Shown here: piece after piece, positions 27,748 to 36,851 of the stretch | How the letters are laid out: each line of letters opens with the position of its first letter | Position numbering within the stretch: the first letter of the stretch is position 1 | Source: DAIMZI01 sp036734025 | GTDB lineage: Bacteria > Pseudomonadota > Alphaproteobacteria > Rhizobiales > Rhodomicrobiaceae | Direction of reading: 5' to 3' | Assembly (NCBI GenBank): GCA_036734025.1 | Contig: DAIMZI010000001.1 | Span: 176,267-240,266, forward strand | DNA length: 64,000 bases | The notes under the pieces: generated by a model | Database searches by the model: none | What the model saw: only the letters and a program-made list of their open reading frames with translations | What the model was told of the DNA's origin: nothing | Translations under genes and position numbers: made by a program

Positions 27748-28929
27748 TCAGGCGCGCATCGGCCGCGGCCGGCCGGCCTTGCGCCGCGAGAACCTGTCAC
27801 TCAGCCAGCGCGGCAGCGTGATCTCGAAAGCCGAACCCGCGCTCGGGCGCATGTTGCGATGCGCCATGAAAAGCGCCAGCGCGATAGCGCCGATGGGGAT
27901 CGCATAGATGAGGATTATGGCCCCCGGCGATTTGGCTGCCATGTTGACCGCCGCAAGTCCGCCGCCGCGCGCGAGCACAGCGGCTATGTAGGCGCCGGCA
28001 AGCGTCGTCAGCCGGCTCTGCCGGGTCGTGCGGGCAAAGCCGAGCGACGCGACGGCAATGATGGCAAACAGGATCGGGTAGAGCGGCGCGGCGATCCGGT
28101 CGTGCAACTCGGCGCTAAACTTGCCCGGCCGGCGCTTGTATTCCGGATCGTTCGGATCCGGCGACCACAATTCCCAGATATAGCGCTCCTTGGGTTCATA
28201 GCGGATGTCGCCAGTGCGGGCGCCAAGCTCGGATATGTCGAAGATGTAGCTGTCGAACGCCACCAGCTGGATATCCTCGCGCTTGGCATCGACGCGCTGG
28301 ATTTGTCCGCCCTGCATGATCAGGAACGACCGCTCGCCCTGGCGCACGACCCGGCCTCGTTCCGCCAGATAGGTGATCACCTGGGTCTGGTCGCGCTCGT
28401 CATTGACCATCAGGCCGACAAGTTCGCCATCAGCGTCGCGGTCGCGGATGTGAAAGGTCAGTCCCGTCTCGGGCGAAACGAAATTTCCCGGCTGGATGAC
28501 CTGGGAGATGAGATCGGTGCGCACCTCGACAACATAGGCGCGCAGCAGGCGCAAGCTGTGCGGGTTCAGATAGACCACCGCCACGCTGACAAAGATCGAG
28601 ACGAGCACGCCAAGCACAAGAAATGGGCGCATGACGCGCCAGATATTGCCGCCCGCCGCCGCCAGAATGATGATCTCGCTGTCGTTGTTCATCCGGTTGA
28701 GGATGTGCATGCATGAGATCAGCAGCGCCACCGGCGCGACGAGCGAGATCAGATTGGGCAATGCCAGCAGCGTGATCTGAAGGAAGACGATAAAGCTCTG
28801 GCCCTGGCTCGTCACCAGATCGAGCTGGCGCAAGGCAGTCGCCATCCATACGATCAGCGTCAACGTCACAAGGATCATCGCCAACGCCGAAGCTGTCTGG
28901 CGGAACATGTGCCGGCTGATCACGTCCAT
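27748..28929 (-). CDS. lptF: LPS export ABC transporter permease LptF
   Basis: 393 residues from the ATG at 28929 (MDVISRHMFRQTASALAMIL), with AGGTTG 8 nt upstream. Same YjgP/YjgQ fold as LptG: three transmembrane helices, a periplasmic domain (residues about 125-270) and three more helices, then a basic Arg-rich C-terminus. Divergent from pepA. The leader carries three 14-bp direct repeats (28945-28983). Confidence 0.94.
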   Translation of the reverse strand: MDVISRHMFRQTASALAMILVTLTLIVWMATALRQLDLVTSQGQSFIVFLQITLLALPNLISLVAPVALLISCMHILNRMNNDSEIIILAAAGGNIWRVMRPFLVLGVLVSIFVSVAVVYLNPHSLRLLRAYVVEVRTDLISQVIQPGNFVSPETGLTFHIRDRDADGELVGLMVNDERDQTQVITYLAERGRVVRQGERSFLIMQGGQIQRVDAKREDIQLVAFDSYIFDISELGARTGDIRYEPKERYIWELWSPDPNDPEYKRRPGKFSAELHDRIAAPLYPILFAIIAVASLGFARTTRQSRLTTLAGAYIAAVLARGGGLAAVNMAAKSPGAIILIYAIPIGAIALALFMAHRNMRPSAGSAFEITLPRWLSDRFSRRKAGRPRPMRA

Positions 28930-29233
28930 TGAATGCAACCTGAATTGTTCTTGCTGAGTTGTTCTTGCGGAGTTGTTCTTGCGCCCACTCGCCGCGACAG
29001 AATCGTAATTAGCCAGTTCATGATGGCGGATTTTCGGCACAACTGGACTTGCGCCGCCAGCGCAGCGGCGAAGCAGCCCATTGCGCGCGCGGATGAAAAA
29101 CGTTCTAATGCGCAGCTGAACGCGCCATATTTCCCGATACCTACCATCGAACATGCTGAACGGCTGTTCCGGAGTTCATTCCGCGACGGTCGATGACATC
29201 TCACAACCAGAAAAAATCGAAAAAACGATCCTC
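28930..29233. other. Divergent lptF/pepA upstream region
   Basis: 304 bp with no credible gene. It holds the three 14-bp repeats nearest lptF. I see no convincing promoter pair. Confidence 0.5.
28945..28983. repeat. Three 14-bp direct repeats in the lptF leader
   Basis: TTGTTCTTGCTGAG (28945-28958), TTGTTCTTGCGGAG (28959-28972) and a third partial copy sharing 11 bases (28973-28983), head to tail, 16 bp upstream of the lptF start codon. Confidence 0.9.
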
Positions 29234-30763
29234 ATGACAAACTCGATCAATCTCGCTTTTTCCGGCCTGGATGCGGCGCCGGAGAAGAACAACATCATGC
29301 TCGCTGGAACCAAGGGCGGTCTTTCCGCCATCGGGCAGAAGCTGGATCAGACGACCGGAGGCTTTCTGTCCCGCGCCTGTAAGGTCGCGCGGTTTGAGGG
29401 GCGCAACAAGTCGGCGCTCGAATTGCTGGCGTTGCCAGGCACCGACATCGACCGGCTGATCATCATCGGAGTGGACGGCCTGGCCGACACGCCGGAAGAC
29501 GGGTGGATGGCGCTCGGCGGAGCGGCGCGCGGCCGGGTGGCGGCGCAGGTTGACACGCTGAACATCTGGCTGGAGGCGGTCCCCGGTATGGAGGAGATAT
29601 CTGCGGAGGCCGCAGCGAATGTCGCGCTTGGTTTCGTGCTGCGTGGATACGAATTCAGCAAGTACAAAACTGAAAAAGAGAAGTCTTCCGCAGAAGATGA
29701 GCCTGAAAAGGATACCAGAAGCAAATTGTCTGCGGTGACCGTGCATTGCCCGGATCCACAGGCAGCAGCCGCGGCCTATGTGCGGCTTAAGGCGCTTGCA
29801 GAAGGTGTCTATCTCGCGCGCGATCTGGTGAATGAACCCCCGAATGCGCTGGGTCCCGAAGAGTTCGCGGAAAAAGCCGCGCAACTGGCGGATCACGGTG
29901 TCGAGGTCGAAGTCTTCGGTGAAGACCGGCTGGCCGCGTTGAAGATGAATGCGCTGCTCGCCGTTGGTCAGGGGAGCGCGCGGCCGAGCATGATGGTCAG
30001 TATGCGCTGGTGCGCTGAAGGTGCTGGCGATACACCGCCGCAGGTGCTCATAGGCAAGGGCGTATGCTTCGATACCGGCGGGATCTCGATCAAGCCGGGA
30101 CCGGGCATGGAGGAGATGAAGGGCGACATGGCCGGCGCGGCCTGTGTCGTGGGCGCCATGCTCGCTTTTGCCAAGGCGAATGCGCCGGTACATGTGGTCG
30201 GGCTCATCGGCCTGACCGAGAACATGCCAAGCGGCACCGCGCAGCGTCCGGGAGATATTGTCACGTCGATGTCCGGCCAGACGATCGAAGTGCTCAACAC
30301 CGACGCGGAAGGACGTATGGTGCTTGCGGACTTGCTCTGGTATGCCCAGCAGACCTATCAGCCGGCCAATGTCATTACGCTTGCCACCCTGACAGGGGCC
30401 ATAATCGTGGCGCTTGGGCATGAATATGCCGGTCTTTACAGTAACAATGACGCGCTGAGCGACGCGTTGAGCAAAGCTGGCCGCGAGACGGGGGAAAAGG
30501 TCTGGCGCATGCCGCTCGGCAAGGCTTATGACAAGCAGCTCGAGTCCAAGTTTGCCGACATGAAGAACATCGGCTCGCGCTACGCCGGCTCGATAACCGG
30601 TGCGCAATTCGTGCAGCGCTTCGTGCGCGAAGGCACCTCATGGGCCCATCTGGACATTGCCGGGACCGCGTTTTCCGCTCCGGGCACCGACATCAACCGG
30701 AGCTGGGGTCCCGGGTTCGGCGTGCGGCTGCTGGATCGTTTCGTGCGCTCGCACAAACCATAG
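29234..30763 (+). CDS. pepA: Leucyl aminopeptidase
   Basis: 509 residues from the ATG at 29234; earlier in-frame starts overlap the divergent leader and add non-conserved residues. Two-metal cytosolic M17 aminopeptidase: the N-terminal macro-like domain is followed by the catalytic domain with GKGVCFDTGGISIKPGPGMEEMKGDMAGAA (Lys and Asp ligands) and the signature NTDAEGRMVLADLL. C-terminal RSWGPGFGVRLLDRFV is typical. Conserved neighbour of the lptF-lptG cluster. The holC gene that often follows it is absent; mazG follows instead. Confidence 0.97.
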   Translation: MTNSINLAFSGLDAAPEKNNIMLAGTKGGLSAIGQKLDQTTGGFLSRACKVARFEGRNKSALELLALPGTDIDRLIIIGVDGLADTPEDGWMALGGAARGRVAAQVDTLNIWLEAVPGMEEISAEAAANVALGFVLRGYEFSKYKTEKEKSSAEDEPEKDTRSKLSAVTVHCPDPQAAAAAYVRLKALAEGVYLARDLVNEPPNALGPEEFAEKAAQLADHGVEVEVFGEDRLAALKMNALLAVGQGSARPSMMVSMRWCAEGAGDTPPQVLIGKGVCFDTGGISIKPGPGMEEMKGDMAGAACVVGAMLAFAKANAPVHVVGLIGLTENMPSGTAQRPGDIVTSMSGQTIEVLNTDAEGRMVLADLLWYAQQTYQPANVITLATLTGAIIVALGHEYAGLYSNNDALSDALSKAGRETGEKVWRMPLGKAYDKQLESKFADMKNIGSRYAGSITGAQFVQRFVREGTSWAHLDIAGTAFSAPGTDINRSWGPGFGVRLLDRFVRSHKP

Positions 30764-30862
30764 TACGGCATTCGGTGCCCCTTGCATATTTTTTCCATAA
30801 TACATCTTATGCGAATCATATTTACGAACTCAGGTTGAACAAACGGATCATGGGCGACCGCC

Positions 30863-31789
30863 ATGGCCAGCGATGACCAGAACGAAAGCGGACATGATAC
30901 GCCGCCGGCTGCATCGGATGGGCCACGCCAGCCCGGTGCGCAACCGCGCCCGGATGGTTCGCTTCATGATCTCGATGATCTGGCAGCTATCATGGCCGCT
31001 CTGCGCACGCCCGAGACAGGATGCCCTTGGGATCTCGTCCAGGATTTCAACTCGATAGCGCCTTACACCATAGAGGAAGCCTATGAGGTGGCCGAAGCCA
31101 TCGCGCACAACGATATGGACGCGCTAAGGGACGAGCTTGGCGATCTGCTGCTGCAGGTGGTCTATCATGCGCAGATGGCGAACGAGGCTGGCGCCTTCGC
31201 CCTGCCCCAGGTCATAGACGCGATTGCCCGCAAGATGATCCGGCGCCATCCCCATGTGTTCGGCGATCTCAAGGGCGCAGACGCTAAGCAGGTTGCCGGC
31301 CTCTGGGCGACGATAAAAGCTCAGGAAGCGCGCGACAGGGGCGATGTTGCCAAAGCGAGCCTGATGGACGGCGTGCCGCTCGCGCTGCCCGCCCTCACCC
31401 GTTCAATAAAGCTGCAACAGCGCGCAAGGGCTTGCGGCTTTGACTGGGCCGATCCCGCCGATATCCTGGACAAAGTGCGCGAGGAGATCAGCGAGGTCGA
31501 GGCCGCCATGGCGGCGCGCTCGCGAGCGCCAGCGGCGGATACGGGCGAGGCCCAGGACGCCGTCGCCGAGGAGCTTGGCGATCTGTTCTTCGTGCTGGCG
31601 AACCTGTCGGACCACCTGGGTGTCGATCCCGAGGCCGCTGTCAGAAACGCCAACCGCAAGTTCTGCGCCCGCTTCGCCCATATCGAGGCGGCTCTCGCTG
31701 CCCTTGGCCTCAGCCCGGAAGAAGCCTCATTCGAGCAGATGGAACAATTGTGGCAGGCTGCGAAGAAAGCCGGCGCCGGCAAGCGCTGA
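30863..31789 (+). CDS. mazG: Nucleoside triphosphate pyrophosphohydrolase MazG
   Basis: 308 residues. Hydrolyses NTPs to NMP and pyrophosphate, limiting mutagenic nucleotides and, in some bacteria, ppGpp. Two all-alpha MazG repeats: the first with CPWDLVQDF, TIEEAYEVAEAI and DELGDLLLQVVYHAQMA (residues about 50-115), the second with VREEISEVEAA and EELGDLFFVLANLSDHL (residues about 205-255), i.e. the Mg-binding ExxE12-28ExxD pattern. N-terminal 30 residues are low complexity. Converges on hflX across 12 bp. Confidence 0.96.
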   Translation: MASDDQNESGHDTPPAASDGPRQPGAQPRPDGSLHDLDDLAAIMAALRTPETGCPWDLVQDFNSIAPYTIEEAYEVAEAIAHNDMDALRDELGDLLLQVVYHAQMANEAGAFALPQVIDAIARKMIRRHPHVFGDLKGADAKQVAGLWATIKAQEARDRGDVAKASLMDGVPLALPALTRSIKLQQRARACGFDWADPADILDKVREEISEVEAAMAARSRAPAADTGEAQDAVAEELGDLFFVLANLSDHLGVDPEAAVRNANRKFCARFAHIEAALAALGLSPEEASFEQMEQLWQAAKKAGAGKR

Positions 31790-31801
31790 GCGGCGCGCGG
31801 C

Positions 31802-33211
31802 TCAGCCGTCTTCCGGCCTCGGCTGTGCCGGCCTTGGCGCAGCGGACGCCAGACGCTGGCTGAGCCGTCCCATGCAGCGCCGGTCGCCGCGCACGCACAG
31901 GCGCAGAGTGCCGTCAGCTTCGGTTTCCTGGCTCACAATATCGCAATTGCGGTGCAGCCAGCTCAGTAACGCGCCGTCGCCGGGCTGAAGGACCACTTCA
32001 CGCTCGGTCTTGTCCAGATCGATGAGCCGCGCCAGTCGGGCGTACAGCTCATTGATCCCCTCGCCGCTGCGCGCGGAAATCAGGATCGGCTGATTTTCCA
32101 GCCGCGCGGCGCGCCGGCGCAGGGCGAGACGCTCTTGCGCATCGAGCAGATCAAGCTTGTTCCATACTTCCAGCACATGACGCGGCTTGAGCGCCATGTC
32201 GATGCCAAGCTGTGCGAGCACCCGCTCGACATCATGCTTTTCGCTTTCGGTCTGCGCGCTGGCGATGTCGCGCACATGCACGATGATGTCGGCCTCGGTG
32301 ACCTCTTCCAGCGTCGCCTGAAATGCCGCGATCAGGGTCGTCGGCAAATCGGCGATGAAGCCCACCGTGTCGGAAAGTATGATGCGCTTGCCACCCGGCA
32401 AATCGAGCCCGCGCATCGTCGGATCGAGCGTGGCGAAAACCTGGTCCTCGGCAAAGACGCTGGCTCCTGTAAGGCGGTTGAACAGGGTGGATTTCCCGGC
32501 ATTGGTATATCCGACCAGCGCAACCACGGGATAAGGCACGCGCTTGCGGCTGTCGCGGTGCAGCCCTCGGGTGCGTTTGACCGCGCCCAGATTGCGCCGG
32601 ATCGCATCGATCCGGTCCTGGATCTGACGCCGGTCGGCTTCGATCTGCCGCTCGCCCGGGCCACCCATGAACCCGCGTCCACCGCGCTGGCGCTCAAGGT
32701 GGGTCCATGATCTGACGAGACGGCTTTTCTGATAATCGAGATGAGCGAGCTCGACCTGAAGCCGGCCCTCCCTCGTGCGCGCGCGGGCACCAAAAATTTC
32801 GAGAATTAGCGCGGTCCGGTCCAGCACCTTGGCATGCCAGGCCCGCTCCAGGTTGCGCTGCTGGACGGGACTGAGCGCATGATCGACTATGACGACAAGC
32901 GCGCCCGACTGTGCCACCAGTGCCCCGATCTCGGCGACCTTGCCACTTGCCAGGAGCGTATCGGCGCGCGGCCGCGCCATCGGGGCAATCAGATCATGTG
33001 CGATCTCAAGACCTATGGCCCGGGCCAGAGCGACGGCTTCAGCCATTCGGTCGGACCCCACGAGCCCGCTGGAGTGCGCGCGTGTTTTGCGCACGTCGGG
33101 CACAACAACAATTGCCAAAGCGTCGCCGCGAGATGTTTCGCGACCCAATTCCAGTGGCCGCAGGTCTGGCGCTGCTTTTGCCACGGGATTGCTTGCTTCA
33201 ATCGATTTCAA
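31802..33211 (-). CDS. hflX: GTPase HflX
   Basis: 469 residues from a TTG abutting the hfq stop (no gap). Ribosome-associated GTPase that splits stalled ribosomes. N-terminal HflX domain with the GGRGFMGGPGERQIEADRR motif (about 177-195), then the G domain: G1 GYTNAGKS at 234-241, G3 DTVGF, G4 NKLD. The TTG start is supported by coupling to hfq, but the first 20 residues are not conserved, so an internal GTG start (codon 10) is possible. Confidence 0.95.
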   Translation of the reverse strand: MKSIEASNPVAKAAPDLRPLELGRETSRGDALAIVVVPDVRKTRAHSSGLVGSDRMAEAVALARAIGLEIAHDLIAPMARPRADTLLASGKVAEIGALVAQSGALVVIVDHALSPVQQRNLERAWHAKVLDRTALILEIFGARARTREGRLQVELAHLDYQKSRLVRSWTHLERQRGGRGFMGGPGERQIEADRRQIQDRIDAIRRNLGAVKRTRGLHRDSRKRVPYPVVALVGYTNAGKSTLFNRLTGASVFAEDQVFATLDPTMRGLDLPGGKRIILSDTVGFIADLPTTLIAAFQATLEEVTEADIIVHVRDIASAQTESEKHDVERVLAQLGIDMALKPRHVLEVWNKLDLLDAQERLALRRRAARLENQPILISARSGEGINELYARLARLIDLDKTEREVVLQPGDGALLSWLHRNCDIVSQETEADGTLRLCVRGDRRCMGRLSQRLASAAPRPAQPRPEDG

Positions 33212-33466
33212 CTAGTTATTGGCTCCGCCTTGGTCTTCCTGATCGAACAGCTGGATAGGCTGTGAAGGCATTATTGTTGATATAGCATGTTTGTAGACCA
33301 ATTGCGAGTGTCCGTCACGGCGCAGGAGCACACAGAAATTATCGAACCATGTCACTATACCCTGCAGCTTGACCCCGTTGACCAGAAATATTGTTAGAGG
33401 AGTCTTGTTCTTGCGGACATTGTTCAAAAACGTGTCCTGTAAGTTCTGTCCTCTGTCTGAAGCCAT
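33212..33466 (-). CDS. hfq: RNA chaperone Hfq
   Basis: 84 residues. Sm1 (QNLQDTFLNNVRKNKTPLTIFLVNG) and Sm2 with the YKHAIS motif are nearly identical to other alphaproteobacterial Hfq proteins. Hexameric ring mediating sRNA-mRNA pairing. The start MASDRGQNLQ at 33466 matches the family; in-frame ATGs at 33475 and 33499 would add 3 or 11 residues. First gene of hfq-hflX, with its own predicted promoter about 190 bp upstream. Confidence 0.97.
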   Translation of the reverse strand: MASDRGQNLQDTFLNNVRKNKTPLTIFLVNGVKLQGIVTWFDNFCVLLRRDGHSQLVYKHAISTIMPSQPIQLFDQEDQGGANN

Positions 33467-33821
33467 GTTTTTCATTTCCGTTTTTGTTTGTGCGGCCATC
33501 AGAGCCGCCTTTTTTCGGAACCTTATGCCAATCAGATGACATTCATTTGAAAATCCGCGAACATGCATTGGCGGCCGCAAAGCACGGCGCCGCCCCCGCC
33601 GCAACAACTTTCAGGTAAGCTTTGCAAGCTCTTGCGCCAATGGGCACTTCACGTATTTATGAAGGTAACGCATCAACGACAAAGTTTGGTTCACCTTGCT
33701 GGATCAAAGCGGTGCATGCCAGCCAGTGCCGCAAGACCGATGCCAGCCGGCAGGCGCGGTGCTGGTCTTGCCGTGAGGCTCTTTGACGCGCCAGCAATTT
33801 TTGCGTTTGCGCCAGGCTGCC
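33467..33821. other. hfq upstream region
   Basis: 355 bp between the trkH 3' end and hfq. It contains the candidate hfq promoter at 33654-33682; no other gene is credible. Confidence 0.55.
33654..33682 (-). promoter_or_regulatory. Predicted promoter of hfq-hflX
   Basis: On the minus strand TTGTCG (33682-33677), 17-bp spacer, TAAATA (33659-33654), in a locally AT-rich stretch. Predicts a leader of about 180 nt. Confidence 0.4.
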
Positions 33822-35294
33822 CTAGTCACGGCGCAGCAATAGTCGTGCCAGCGCCAGGATGGCGAGCAGTTCGATCCTGCCGGTGATCATGGCGATACAG
33901 ATGACCATCTGACCCGGAGCCGACATCTGGTGAAAGCCGGGCGTGTCGGCGTCGAGCTGTTCCAACCTGATGATCTCGTATATCGGGCCAGCATTGCCGA
34001 TGGCAGCCACCGCAGCCACGAGCGCACCGACGAAGGGAACGCCGCTGGCCGCAACCGCCATGGCGGTCAGGGCGACATTGAGTACCGTGAGAAAGAAGAT
34101 TGTCCAGACGGTGGAGATGACGAAATAGGTTCCGCCTTCCGCGACATTTTCGTTGTGGCGCACGCTGCTGGGATACAGCAGAAGATCGAAATGGCGAACC
34201 GACTCGCGAACCATGGCGACCAGCCGCATCACCTTGATCCCTCCCGCAGTGGAAAAGCGCCCGCCGCCGATAAAGCAGGCCGAGATGATGATGATCAGCG
34301 GGATCAGCGCAAAGGCCGGGTCATCGGTTCGAAATCCGGTCGTGGTGAGCAGGGAGGCGGCGGTGACGAAGCCAGTGGAGAAATAATTGAACCAGCCTTG
34401 ATCGACGGCCGGAAACCGCAGCCAGAGCATGGTGGTCAGCAGGAGAGTGCCGGCGATAATGGCCATCAGGATGTAGATCGGTTCGCGCGTCAGGCGCACG
34501 ATGTGCCACTGGCCGCTGACCAGCGCCCGCACCCAGAAGATGCTCACCGCGCCAACGAACATGAACAGGCCGATGACGATCTCCGCGCCGGGAAGACCAT
34601 AAAGCGCAAGCGAACCATCACGCGGCATGAACCCGCCCGTCGACAAGGTCGAGAACGTGAAGCACAAGGCATCGAAGGCCGGCATGCCGACAAACAGCAG
34701 CAGCACCAGACACGCAAAGCTGAGCATGACGTAAAACGGAAAGATGCCCGAAAGCGCCTCGATGGCAAGCCGCTTGCTGCCTTGCGTGGCCTGTGCGCTG
34801 AGGCCACGTCCGCCCTCGGACGCATCGGCGCCGAACAGGGGCGCGAGCACGACCGCTGCACCGATCAGCGTCATCAGGCCGCCCATCCATTGCAATTGAG
34901 CACGCCACAGGATCAGGCTCTGCGGCACATCGGCAAGGCGTGGCAGCACCGTCGCTCCGGTCGTTGTCAGGCCCGAGACCGCCTCGAAATAGGCCGCCAC
35001 GGGCTTGTCGGTTACACCGGCAGCCAGGAACGGCACGGCGGCAAACATCGGCAGCGCGACCCAGGCCAGTACCAGCAGGCCCAGCGCGTTGCGCCGGTCC
35101 GCCGAGATCGGCTTGCCGAGAAACGCCATGACCAGCACGCCACCGAAAAAACCCGCAATGATCGCGCCGAGCAGCAACCCTTCGAAGGCGGCTGCTTCCT
35201 CGAGGCTGAACGCAACACTGATCGGCAGTGCCATGCTTGCTGAGAGGATCAGCAGTAACCCGCCGGAGAGATATGTGATTACGGAAAATTTCAT
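33822..35294 (-). CDS. trkH: Trk system potassium uptake protein TrkH
   Basis: 490 residues from the ATG at 35294 (MKFSVITYLSGG, matching TrkH N-termini); the ATG at 35330, 15 bp after the trkA stop, is the alternative. Potassium-translocating subunit with about ten hydrophobic segments. Repeated pore motifs include LTTTGATVL, STGGFMP, TTTGFRTDDP and AIGNAGP, the four filter-type segments of the TrkH/KtrB superfamily. Cotranscribed after its regulatory partner trkA. Confidence 0.94.
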   Translation of the reverse strand: MKFSVITYLSGGLLLILSASMALPISVAFSLEEAAAFEGLLLGAIIAGFFGGVLVMAFLGKPISADRRNALGLLVLAWVALPMFAAVPFLAAGVTDKPVAAYFEAVSGLTTTGATVLPRLADVPQSLILWRAQLQWMGGLMTLIGAAVVLAPLFGADASEGGRGLSAQATQGSKRLAIEALSGIFPFYVMLSFACLVLLLFVGMPAFDALCFTFSTLSTGGFMPRDGSLALYGLPGAEIVIGLFMFVGAVSIFWVRALVSGQWHIVRLTREPIYILMAIIAGTLLLTTMLWLRFPAVDQGWFNYFSTGFVTAASLLTTTGFRTDDPAFALIPLIIIISACFIGGGRFSTAGGIKVMRLVAMVRESVRHFDLLLYPSSVRHNENVAEGGTYFVISTVWTIFFLTVLNVALTAMAVAASGVPFVGALVAAVAAIGNAGPIYEIIRLEQLDADTPGFHQMSAPGQMVICIAMITGRIELLAILALARLLLRRD

Positions 35295-35345
35295 GCCTGC
35301 GCCGACCGGTATTTCAGCCTGCCGGACCATCTCGCAAATTGGCCA

Positions 35346-36722
35346 TCAGAAATAATCAAGGCTGACGCGGAACATCTGCTCCACCTCCCGCACATGCGCA
35401 GCCGTGGCGAAGATGATGACGCGGTCATCGACCTCGATCATCGTATCACCTGTCGGCATGATGACCTTGGACTTGCGCAGGATGGCTCCGACGCGGATAC
35501 CGTCGGGCAGGTCGAGATCGCGTAACGTGCGTCCCGCCATCGGCGAGGTGGCCAGCGCCACGGCCTCCACCACCTCCCCGGCTCCGTTCAGCACGGTCTG
35601 CACCGCGCGGATGCGGCCGCGGCGCACATGTTGCAGGATGCGCGAGACGGTGACGCTGCGCGGATTTATGAACGCGTCGATACCCAGCGAGCGCACGATC
35701 GTCATGTAGCCCGAACTGTTGATCAGACACAGGTTGCGCTGACTGCCAAGCCGTTTGGCAAGGACGCTGGAAAGTATATTGACCTGATCGTCATTGGTGA
35801 CTGACACGATGATATCGGCCGTATCGACGCCAGCTTCGTGAAGCAGCGCCTCTTCCAGCGCACTGCCGTTCAGCACGATCGCGCGGTCAAGTTGCTCGGC
35901 AAGGCTCACGGCGCGCTCGCGGCTGTGCTCGATCACCTTCAGGCGGATTTCCGGCTGCGCCTCCTCCAGCTTCTTGGCGACAAAAAAACCAATATTGCCG
36001 CCGCCCGCGATGATGACCCGGTGCGCCCGGCGCTCATCATGGCCGAAGATCTTCATCACCCGCTCGGTCTGATCCTGGGGGCAGACCACATAGACCTCGT
36101 CCCCGGCGAGCAGCTGATCGCCACTATGCGGCACGAACAGCCGTCCCGCACGGTGAATGCCGACGACCACGGCCGGCAGATCGGGGAACAGTTCGGCAAG
36201 CTGTCGCAGCGGAGTGTCGACGACTGGGCAATTCTCGCTACAGCCGATACCGAGCACCAGGATCTTGCCATCGGCAAAGCTCAGGACCTCGAAAGCACCG
36301 GGCATGCGCAGCCGCCGCAGGATCATGTCGGCAACTTCGCGCTCGGGCGAGATGATCACGTCGATCGCCATATTGTCGCGGCGGAACAGATCGTTCCAGC
36401 GCGGGTCGAGATAGCTCTGGGCGCGAACCCGCGCAATCTTGGTGGGCACATCGAATAGCACATGCGCGATCTGACATGCGACCATGTTGACCTCATCTGA
36501 GTGGGTCACCGCGATGATCATGTCGGCGTCGGCGGCGCCGGCCTGGGCGAGAAGATCGGGATGCGAGCCGCTGCCGACAAAAGCGCGCACATCGAGCAGA
36601 TCGCCGATGCGGCGAACCAGGTTCGGCTCGTGGTCGATGATCGAAACGTCATTTCCCTCGCGTGAAAGACGTTCGGCGATACCAAAGCCGACCTGACCGG
36701 CCCCGCAGATGAGAATGCGCAT
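35346..36722 (-). CDS. trkA: Trk system potassium transporter regulatory subunit TrkA
   Basis: 458 residues, two RCK repeats. Each begins with a Rossmann NAD-binding motif (CGAGQVGFGIAERLSREG at residue 6 and AGGGNIGFFVAKKLEEA near 238), followed by TrkA-C domains. Gates TrkH in response to nucleotides. Located directly after ntrX and before trkH; an ntrYX-trkA linkage is conserved in alphaproteobacteria. Confidence 0.96.
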   Translation of the reverse strand: MRILICGAGQVGFGIAERLSREGNDVSIIDHEPNLVRRIGDLLDVRAFVGSGSHPDLLAQAGAADADMIIAVTHSDEVNMVACQIAHVLFDVPTKIARVRAQSYLDPRWNDLFRRDNMAIDVIISPEREVADMILRRLRMPGAFEVLSFADGKILVLGIGCSENCPVVDTPLRQLAELFPDLPAVVVGIHRAGRLFVPHSGDQLLAGDEVYVVCPQDQTERVMKIFGHDERRAHRVIIAGGGNIGFFVAKKLEEAQPEIRLKVIEHSRERAVSLAEQLDRAIVLNGSALEEALLHEAGVDTADIIVSVTNDDQVNILSSVLAKRLGSQRNLCLINSSGYMTIVRSLGIDAFINPRSVTVSRILQHVRRGRIRAVQTVLNGAGEVVEAVALATSPMAGRTLRDLDLPDGIRVGAILRKSKVIMPTGDTMIEVDDRVIIFATAAHVREVEQMFRVSLDYF

Positions 36723-36851
36723 TCGATGGTCCCGAAGGAAACGGACGCGGCCTCAAGGGCGGGATCCGCGACACAAAGTCATCATGTAGCGCAAACATTT
36801 CCAAATGTCAGCCGCTTGCGTGAGATGGTCACGGCTGGCACATGCGTCTGG

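Noticed and set aside
30767..30794. Intrinsic terminator after pepA
   Set aside because: The stem is only 4 bp (GGCA/TGCC) and the T run starts about 10 nt later.
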